45,021 bases of DNA, taken from NCBI GenBank assembly GCA_020634555.1, contig JACKBK010000028.1:1-45021 (forward strand), written 5' to 3'. Position 1 is the first letter of the stretch; each line of letters begins with the position of its first letter. The DNA is from Caldilineae bacterium (GTDB taxonomy: Bacteria > Chloroflexota > Anaerolineae > JAAEKA01). The notes beneath the pieces were generated by a model. The model was not told the DNA's origin, ran no database searches, and saw only the letters and a list, made by a program, of their open reading frames with translations. A program made the translations under genes and the position numbers. Below, one piece after another: positions 39,981 through 45,021 of this stretch.

Positions 39981-40835
39981 CTACCAAAAACCGGTTTCGG
40001 ATCGGTATCCGGCTGCCTCAGCCGCGCGGGCCGTTGCCGAGACGATCTCAGATTGCAAGCGGCCGTTGCTGGCCACCAGCCCTTGCCGTTGGCGCACGTC
40101 AGCCTTGTTGTATTGGAGCGGATTTCCCCAACTGTCGCTGATCGCGCCGCCGGCCGCCCGCAGGATGGCCTCAGGTGCGCAAGTGTCCCATTCCTTCAGT
40201 CCCGGCGACGGGTGGATGTACAGGTCGCAGACAGCCGTCGCCAGAAGGCCGACCTTCAACCCCACGCTGCCGCTGGGGCGGTCGCGCGTAATGCCCAACT
40301 CGGCGCAGACAGAGCTGACCAGCGGGTCACGGTGAGAGCGGCTGGCAACCAGGCGCATGGCCGCGGTGTCGCTGACGTCCGAGACGGCCAGCGGAGCCGG
40401 CTTGCCCTGCGTGACCACTTCAGCCACCTCGCCCGGCACGCCGCGGTATAACACATCGGCGACAGGCTGATAGACCACGCCCAGGACCGGCGCGCCGTCA
40501 ACAGCCAGACCGACCATCACTGCAAACTCGCCAATCTTGCCGATGAACTCCTTGGTGCCGTCCAGCGGATCGACAATCCACACACGCTTGCGGTTCAACC
40601 GGTAGGCGTTATCGGCCGATTCCTCGGCCAGGATACCATCCTCGGGAAAGGCGGCCCGAAGTCCGGCTACCAGATGTGCGTTTGCCGCATGGTCCGCGGC
40701 AGTAACCGGATCGTTGACACCCTTCCAGGCAACCTCAACGCCGTTCTCGTAGAAGTTGCGCACCAGTGCTCCCGCCTCGCGCACCAGTTGTTCGACCAGC
40801 GGCAACTCGTTCTCAACCAAACTTTGTAACTGCAA
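39981..40835 (-). CDS. cysQ: 3'(2'),5'-bisphosphate nucleotidase / inositol monophosphatase family (CysQ-like)
   Basis: A 284-residue lithium-sensitive phosphatase with the metal motifs ILAEES, WIVDPLDGTKEFI and EWDTCAPEAIL in the expected order. CysQ removes the 3' phosphate from PAP or PAPS; the KEF after DPLDGT is typical of CysQ rather than inositol phosphatases. The start is TTG at 40835, preceded by GGGAG. Upstream of mtnP in the same direction. Both dispose of nucleotide by-products of sulfur metabolism. Confidence 0.87.
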   Translation of the reverse strand: MQLQSLVENELPLVEQLVREAGALVRNFYENGVEVAWKGVNDPVTAADHAANAHLVAGLRAAFPEDGILAEESADNAYRLNRKRVWIVDPLDGTKEFIGKIGEFAVMVGLAVDGAPVLGVVYQPVADVLYRGVPGEVAEVVTQGKPAPLAVSDVSDTAAMRLVASRSHRDPLVSSVCAELGITRDRPSGSVGLKVGLLATAVCDLYIHPSPGLKEWDTCAPEAILRAAGGAISDSWGNPLQYNKADVRQRQGLVASNGRLQSEIVSATARAAEAAGYRSETGFW

Positions 40836-40910
40836 ATTACTTACTCCCGGCGCTTCGATACTTCCGGCGCATGTAGACCAGGATTTCTGGGGCAGATGTT
40901 TTGCGAGGTG

Positions 40911-40936
40911 TGGATTCCCGCCTCCGCGGGATTGGC
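40911..40936. repeat. Family A repeat, half element
   Basis: TGGATTCCCGCCTCCGCGGG with ATTGGC is a single half; no partner is within 100 nt. It lies between cysQ and the tmRNA terminator. Confidence 0.5.
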
Positions 40937-40970
40937 AACACTCTGTGAGCTGATCAGTTTTGTTGGCATA

Positions 40971-41001
40971 AACAAAGGGCTGACCCGCAATGGGTCAGCC
41001 C
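40971..41001 (-). terminator. Terminator of tmRNA
   Basis: Perfect 10-bp stem GGGCTGACCC/GGGTCAGCCC with a 5-nt loop, followed on the minus strand by TTTGTT. It begins 9 nt past the tmRNA 3' end. Confidence 0.85.
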
Positions 41002-41009
41002 CAGCCAGG

Positions 41010-41434
41010 TGGAGATGGCGGGAATTGAACCCGCGTCCGAAACATTCGAGCGAGAACATACTACAAGCTTAGTCGCTGCTTGTGTCTTGGCTCTCCGACC
41101 CGCCAGCGACAGCGAGTTCCTGAAGAGGAAGTCGATGGCCAGACGCATCTGGCTCTTTTGCCAGGCCTATCGACGTCAGCCGGGCAGCATCTCTAACAGT
41201 TTATGACGGCTGGCTCACAGCCTGCGAGACACACTGTGAGGGCCGCCTCGACCCGTGGGCCGAGGGGGTGGCTAGCTTCGCTTAGGCAGCGAGGGCGAAA
41301 GCCGCATTGCTGCGGGGAGCGAAGGTGAAAGCCTTGCCGTTGTTGGCAGTTGTGTTTGTGCGCCTTTTAACGAGGTGGACGCACCTCGGCATGCAGTTCT
41401 CGGTCAGCCTGCCCCGTCGAAGCCGATCATCCCC
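41010..41434 (-). ncRNA. ssrA: tmRNA (ssrA), one-piece
   Basis: Minus-strand transcript beginning GGGGATGATCGGCTTCGACG and ending GGTTCAATTCCCGCCATCTCC plus discriminator A. The 5' GGGGATG pairs with the 3' CATCTCC to form the tRNA-like acceptor; the last CCA is not fully encoded. The tag frame starts at the GCC of 41345-41347, just after the conserved AACAAC-like region, and runs 21 codons to TAA (41282-41284), beginning ANNGKAFTF and ending NAAFALAA. It rescues stalled ribosomes with SmpB, encoded immediately upstream. Confidence 0.96.
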
Positions 41435-41444
41435 TGGTGTCCCG

Positions 41445-41472
41445 ATTATACCACAGTGGGCGTTCAAGTCAA
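41445..41472 (-). promoter_or_regulatory. Promoter of ssrA
   Basis: TTGACT (41467-41472), 16-bp spacer, TATAAT (41445-41450) on the minus strand, about 10 nt from the mature tmRNA 5' end. Confidence 0.75.
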
Positions 41473-41495
41473 AGGGCTGCAGTTCGACTTTTGCA

Positions 41496-41521
41496 GTTCG
41501 ACTTTTTCGGCAAAGTCGAAC
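41496..41521 (-). terminator. Hairpin between smpB and ssrA
   Basis: Perfect 10-bp stem GTTCGACTTT/AAAGTCGAAC with a 6-nt loop; the left arm is part of a tandem direct repeat (TGCAGTTCGACTTTT, starting at 41478 and 41492). Possible smpB terminator; no clear T tract. Confidence 0.45.
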
Positions 41522-41538
41522 TACTTCCGGCGGTGAAA

Positions 41539-41599
41539 CGTGAAGACGTGAAACGTGAGAACCGACAGACAAGGCGACATTACGTTTTACGTCTTCACG
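41539..41599. repeat. Family B palindrome (ACGTGAAAC words), second copy
   Basis: CGTGAAGACGTGAAACGT (41539-41556) pairs with 41582-41599 at 17 of 18 positions. It shares the ACGTGAAACGTGA word with the copy at 17030-17083, 24 kb away. Confidence 0.6.
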
Positions 41600-41601
41600 C
41601 G

Positions 41602-42069
41602 TTAGTGATACATCTCCTTCATCGCCCGACGCATCTCACGGTCGTGGTCGTGCTTGGCAATGGCATCGCGCTTGTCGTACAGCTTCTTGCCCCGCGCCAG
41701 TCCGAGCTCCACCTTGGCGCGGCCGTTGCGCAGGTGAATCTGCAAGGGCACCAGTGTCCAGCCCTTCTCCTTGATCTTGCCGGCCAGCCGGTTTATCTCC
41801 CGGCGGTGCAGCAGCAGCTTGCGCTCCCGACGCGGCTCATGGTTTTCGCGGTTGCCATGGCTGTAAGGCGACACGTGCGCGCCGATCAGCCATGCCTCGC
41901 CGCCGCGAATCACGCCGAAGCTGTCCTGCAGGTTGACCCGACCGGCGCGGATCGACTTGATCTCCGTGCCGGTCAGAGCGATCCCTGCCTCGATAGTCTC
42001 TTCAATGATGTAGTCGTGGCGAGCCTTCCGGTTTCTCGCCACGACCTTGATGTCTGATTTCTCTTTCAT
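41602..42069 (-). CDS. smpB: SsrA-binding protein SmpB
   Basis: A 155-residue SmpB: ARNRKARHDYIIEETIEAGI, GTEIKSIRAGRVNLQDSF, HVSPYSHGNRENHEPRRERKLL, and the basic C-terminal tail (DKRDAIAKHDHDREMRRAM) that enters the ribosomal decoding site. Partner of the tmRNA encoded directly downstream. Its ATG is 3 nt after the ctpA stop, so it is cotranscribed with the proteases. Confidence 0.97.
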   Translation of the reverse strand: MKEKSDIKVVARNRKARHDYIIEETIEAGIALTGTEIKSIRAGRVNLQDSFGVIRGGEAWLIGAHVSPYSHGNRENHEPRRERKLLLHRREINRLAGKIKEKGWTLVPLQIHLRNGRAKVELGLARGKKLYDKRDAIAKHDHDREMRRAMKEMYH

Positions 42070-42072
42070 GGC

Positions 42073-43524
42073 CTACGGACTGGGTTGCTGATGCTCCAAC
42101 AAGTACTTAACAGCTTCAAGCAACTGAACATCTTCGGTTTCCCCGCTGTCAGCTGCCGCTTCCTTAACCTCGATGTCGGGCGCCAGCCCCTCGCCGTGGA
42201 TGAGGCGGTCGTTGGGTGTAAACCAGCGGGCTGTGGTGACGCTGAGCAGCGAGCCATCGCTCAGTTGGTGTGGCACCTGGACAGATCCCTTGCCGAACGT
42301 GGTGGTTCCCAACAGGATGCCGCGGCCGGTATCCTGTACAGCGCCGGCCAGGATCTCAGAGGCGCTGGCGCTTCCCTCGTTGACCAGCACTACCAGCGGG
42401 ATATCGAACGCTGACCCCTTGCCGGTGGCTTCGTACACCTGCTCCTCGCCGTCCTTAAAACGCTCGATGAGGATCGGTCCCTCCGGAACGAACTCGCTGG
42501 AGATGTCCACAGCGCTGCGCAGCAGGCCGCCAGGATTGCCGCGCAGGTCTAGCACCAGTCCGGTGGGGTTCTGCGCCAGCATCTCTTTCAGAGCTGCATG
42601 AACCTGAACCTCTGCCGGACTGCTGAACTCACCCAGGCGCAAGTAGGCAATGCCATCGTCGCGTAGCTCGTACTCGACCACCGGGATCGAGATCGTGTCG
42701 CGCGTCACCGTCACGTCACGCGCCTCCTGCTCAGGCGATTTGACCAGCAACAGGACGTCGGTGCCCTTCGGCCCGCGGATCAGGTCGATCGCATCGGACA
42801 GCGACATACCGGTAACATCCTCGTCGTCCACTGCGAGAATCACATCGTCGCGTCGAATGCCGGCATTCCAGGCGGGTTGGCCCTCGAACGGCTCTACAAT
42901 GCGCACACCGCCGCCTTCTGCTTCAGCCACACGAGCGCCGATCCCTTCGAACGACCCGCTGAGACCCTCATTGAAGAAGCGCGCTTGCTCAGGGTCGCGC
43001 AGGAAGGTGTAGTCGTCGTCCAGCCGGAACATGACGCCGTTGATCGCGCCGTAGGTCAGCCGGTCTGTCGCTGGCAGCGTGCCAAGGTCCTGTTCCAGAA
43101 TATCGACTACTGCGGTGATCACCTCGTCCGCAGTGGCTTCCCGGTCCAGTTCGCTGTCCGTTTCCCGCTCAGCCGCACGCAACATCCCCGTTACGAGGCC
43201 GCCAACCATCTCCGGCGTGTCAGGCAGGTCGCCGTAATAGTCCTTTTCCAACGCGTCCCAGGCCTCCCAAAGCAGATCAAATTCCGGCGGGACGTCGCTG
43301 CCCTGATCGAGAAACGGCAAGGTGCTGGCCGCGGCAGGCGCCGCCGGCGTCGTGTCGGGGCGAACCAGCGCGTTGGAGGCATTGGAGACATATTGGGGCG
43401 CAGTGACACGCCCCGTGCCGAAACCGGTCCCAAAACCGGCGACGAATATCATCCCACCCAGTAAAACAGCAACAGCGATCACAACGATCCATTGCAGTGG
43501 GAAACCACGTTTCGAGTTATTCAT
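42073..43524 (-). CDS. S41 C-terminal processing protease (CtpA-like), copy 2
   Basis: A 483-residue protein: signal anchor (residues ~10-33), an N-terminal helical part with a ~45-residue extension absent from its neighbour, a PDZ domain (RIVEPFEGQPAWNAGIRRDD, about 215-290), and the S41 domain with the Ser-Lys dyad S387 (NEGSASASEI) and K412 (FGKGSVQ), 25 residues apart as in Tsp. It trims C-termini of exported proteins. It precedes smpB by 3 nt and follows a paralogue by 48 nt. Confidence 0.93.
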   Translation of the reverse strand: MNNSKRGFPLQWIVVIAVAVLLGGMIFVAGFGTGFGTGRVTAPQYVSNASNALVRPDTTPAAPAAASTLPFLDQGSDVPPEFDLLWEAWDALEKDYYGDLPDTPEMVGGLVTGMLRAAERETDSELDREATADEVITAVVDILEQDLGTLPATDRLTYGAINGVMFRLDDDYTFLRDPEQARFFNEGLSGSFEGIGARVAEAEGGGVRIVEPFEGQPAWNAGIRRDDVILAVDDEDVTGMSLSDAIDLIRGPKGTDVLLLVKSPEQEARDVTVTRDTISIPVVEYELRDDGIAYLRLGEFSSPAEVQVHAALKEMLAQNPTGLVLDLRGNPGGLLRSAVDISSEFVPEGPILIERFKDGEEQVYEATGKGSAFDIPLVVLVNEGSASASEILAGAVQDTGRGILLGTTTFGKGSVQVPHQLSDGSLLSVTTARWFTPNDRLIHGEGLAPDIEVKEAAADSGETEDVQLLEAVKYLLEHQQPSP

Positions 43525-43572
43525 TACTTTCCTCTGTCAAATCTACACTATGGTCGGTGGGACGGCGATAGG

Positions 43573-44811
43573 TCAATTCTGGGCAACGTTGCCGGTCAAC
43601 AACCGGATCGCCGCCGCCAGCGGTGCGTCGATGTCGTCCTGGTGGAGCGCTTCGATGTCGGGCGTGAGGCCGACCCCGTTGATCTCGTGTCCGTTGGGCG
43701 TCTGCCAGCGCGCCACAGTGACGTGTACGGAGGAACCGTCGCTGAGATCGCGGATGAGCTGCACCGAGCCTTTGCCGTAAGTCTTCTCGCCTACAAGCTG
43801 CGCCCTGCCGCGGTCCTGCAACGCGCCGGCGACGATCTCGGCCGCGCTGGCCGTCGCTCCGTCAACCAATACCGCAGTTGGCCAGCTTGGCGCGCGTGGG
43901 GCAGTAACCACACGATAGGTCTCACGGCTTCCATCCTTCTTTCGTTCAAACAGCACCACGCCGTCGCTTAGAAAGCGGCTGGCCACGTCGATGGACGATT
44001 GCAGCAGACCGCCGCCGTTGTGGCGCAGATCCAGTACCAGGAACGAGATCCCCGCATTGTCCAGGTCCTCAATCGCACTGTCAAGTTCATCGACTGTGCG
44101 CTCGGTGAACTGGTGTATCGCGATGTAGCCAACCGTCGGTGTCTCCTCGAGCACCATCCATTCGACCGAAGGTGTTTCGACACGCTCGCGGACCACAGAC
44201 ACGACCACCAGGTCGGCCGTGTCGCCTCGCTGAAGTTGCAGTTCTACCGGCTCGCCGATCGGTCCGCGAATCATGTCAAGCACCTGGTCCTGGCTCAGCT
44301 CAGGCGTGATGGCAACGCCGTCGACCGCGGCGAGGATGTCACCTTCCTGGATTCCGGCCGCTTCGGCGGCCCGGCCAGGCATTGGCTTGAGAACAATGTT
44401 GCCCTGATCGTCGGTGGATACCCAGGCTCCGATACCTCCGAATTCGCCGCTCAGGTTCTCTTTTTCGCGCTGCCGCGGCTGTGGTTCGACAAAATAGGTA
44501 TACGGATCGTCATAGGATTGGGCAAGCCCCTGGATCGCGGCATAGGTGCGCTGCTGGTCGGCCGGTTGGTCGCCGAAGAAGTCGCGCTGCAAGACGTGCC
44601 AGGCTTCCCAGAAGACCCCAAACTGCGCCGGCTCGTTCGAATCGCTGGCCACTAACTCAGTCAGCGCATTGCCCGACGAATCGGTGCTTCCGTGGCTTGT
44701 CAGCCAATGTGTGCCGAATCCCGCCAGGAACACAATTGACAGGGTAAGTAGGGTCAGCAGGGTAAGTCCCAGGCTGCGAAATCTGTCCACGTCAGGTTGT
44801 CTCTCGTTCAC
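43573..44811 (-). CDS. S41 C-terminal processing protease (CtpA-like), copy 1
   Basis: A 412-residue paralogue: signal anchor (SLGLTLLTLLTLSIVFLAG), short N-domain (YDDPYTYFVEP), PDZ (VLKPMPGRAAEAAGIQEGD), and the catalytic dyad S322 (TASAAEI) and K347 (YGKGSVQ). The start is GTG at 44811. The tandem pair with smpB forms an operon. The two differ mainly in the N-terminal part, suggesting different substrates or partners. Confidence 0.93.
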   Translation of the reverse strand: MNERQPDVDRFRSLGLTLLTLLTLSIVFLAGFGTHWLTSHGSTDSSGNALTELVASDSNEPAQFGVFWEAWHVLQRDFFGDQPADQQRTYAAIQGLAQSYDDPYTYFVEPQPRQREKENLSGEFGGIGAWVSTDDQGNIVLKPMPGRAAEAAGIQEGDILAAVDGVAITPELSQDQVLDMIRGPIGEPVELQLQRGDTADLVVVSVVRERVETPSVEWMVLEETPTVGYIAIHQFTERTVDELDSAIEDLDNAGISFLVLDLRHNGGGLLQSSIDVASRFLSDGVVLFERKKDGSRETYRVVTAPRAPSWPTAVLVDGATASAAEIVAGALQDRGRAQLVGEKTYGKGSVQLIRDLSDGSSVHVTVARWQTPNGHEINGVGLTPDIEALHQDDIDAPLAAAIRLLTGNVAQN

Positions 44812-44838
44812 TCACTTTGTTTTATCAGACAAGCCGAT

Positions 44839-44865
44839 ATTGTATCACAGGCAGCGAGGCGGCAA
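44839..44865 (-). promoter_or_regulatory. Promoter of the ctpA-ctpA-smpB operon
   Basis: Extended -10 TGATACAAT (TACAAT at 44839-44844) with a TTGCCG (44860-44865) 15 nt upstream on the minus strand. Confidence 0.5.
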
Positions 44866-44871
44866 CAAACG

Positions 44872-44909
44872 GCGCGCAGGCTATAAACCAGAGTATAGGG
44901 CCTGCGCGC
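44872..44909 (-). terminator. Hairpin at the right end, possible terminator of an upstream gene
   Basis: GCGCGCAGGC pairs perfectly with GCCTGCGCGC; the stem extends by TATA/TATA past a 2-nt bulge. A weak CGTTTGTT follows on the minus strand. The gene it would end is outside the window. Confidence 0.4.
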
Positions 44910-45021
44910 GGCCTATGTCGTACCCGCGCTTCCGGTTTAATTTCAACCTAGCGCGAGACCATTGCGCCGTCACCGGTTTTCGTGTAGTCGCTTTGGGTAA
45001 ATGGGGCAGTGGGGCGGTGCG

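Overview
The window is one bacterial chromosomal segment of high GC content. It has Shine-Dalgarno starts, sigma70-type promoters, intrinsic terminators, a tmRNA and a tRNA. Several gene groupings would suit a Chloroflexota (Anaerolineae/Caldilineae-like) genome: an S6-SSB-S18 cluster followed by a parvulin with a Thr/Pro-rich linker, a DsbA/VKOR pair, tandem S41 proteases next to smpB-ssrA, and a fused SpoIIE-HATPase protein. This taxonomic placement is inferred from style only; no marker search was possible.

Layout. 1-6.5 kb (minus strand): a Fur-family regulator heads a cobalt/nickel ECF transporter operon (cbiM-cbiQ-cbiO, the last cut by the window edge), preceded by two tandem CPA2/Kef-type antiporters. 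6.8-12.2 kb (minus): a FabL-like enoyl reductase, a thiolase, an FprA-type ferredoxin-NADP reductase, two small membrane proteins and a cyanophycinase-like peptidase. 12.3-16.9 kb is accessory: a probable family-B DNA polymerase remnant, two tandem paralogous mini membrane proteins, then a stretch bounded by a degenerate tRNA-Pro 3' fragment and the intact tRNA-Pro(CGG). That stretch holds a MazF-type toxin operon with a palindrome-rich promoter, an orphan small gene and a PIN-like protein. 17-20.7 kb (plus): ychF and rpsF-ssb-rpsR-parvulin. 20.9-24.1 kb (plus): a partner-switching module (SpoIIE-HATPase fusion plus two STAS proteins and an unknown protein), followed by a CrtI-like oxidoreductase pseudogene with several frameshifts. 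25.8-31.6 kb (plus): a peptide/nickel-type ABC importer whose operon is split by repeat insertions and a terminator-like hairpin. 31.9-33.7 kb: small membrane, SH3 and phosphodiesterase genes with two unusual palindromic elements. 33.8-37.6 kb (minus): a polysaccharide cluster (O-antigen ligase-like, GtrA, GT4, membrane protein). 37.8-39 kb (plus): DsbA and VKOR. 39-45 kb (minus): mtnP, cysQ, ssrA, smpB and two C-terminal processing proteases.

The most unusual signals are non-coding. First, a 113-nt array at 32280-32392 contains four different 18-nt hairpins placed with exact mirror symmetry (18-12-18-17-18-12-18). Second, the tRNA-Pro duplication frames a small integrase-less island. Third, a strong promoter at 14971-14999 is surrounded by three unrelated palindromes. 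Fourth, several families of large imperfect palindromes occupy intergenic gaps throughout the window.
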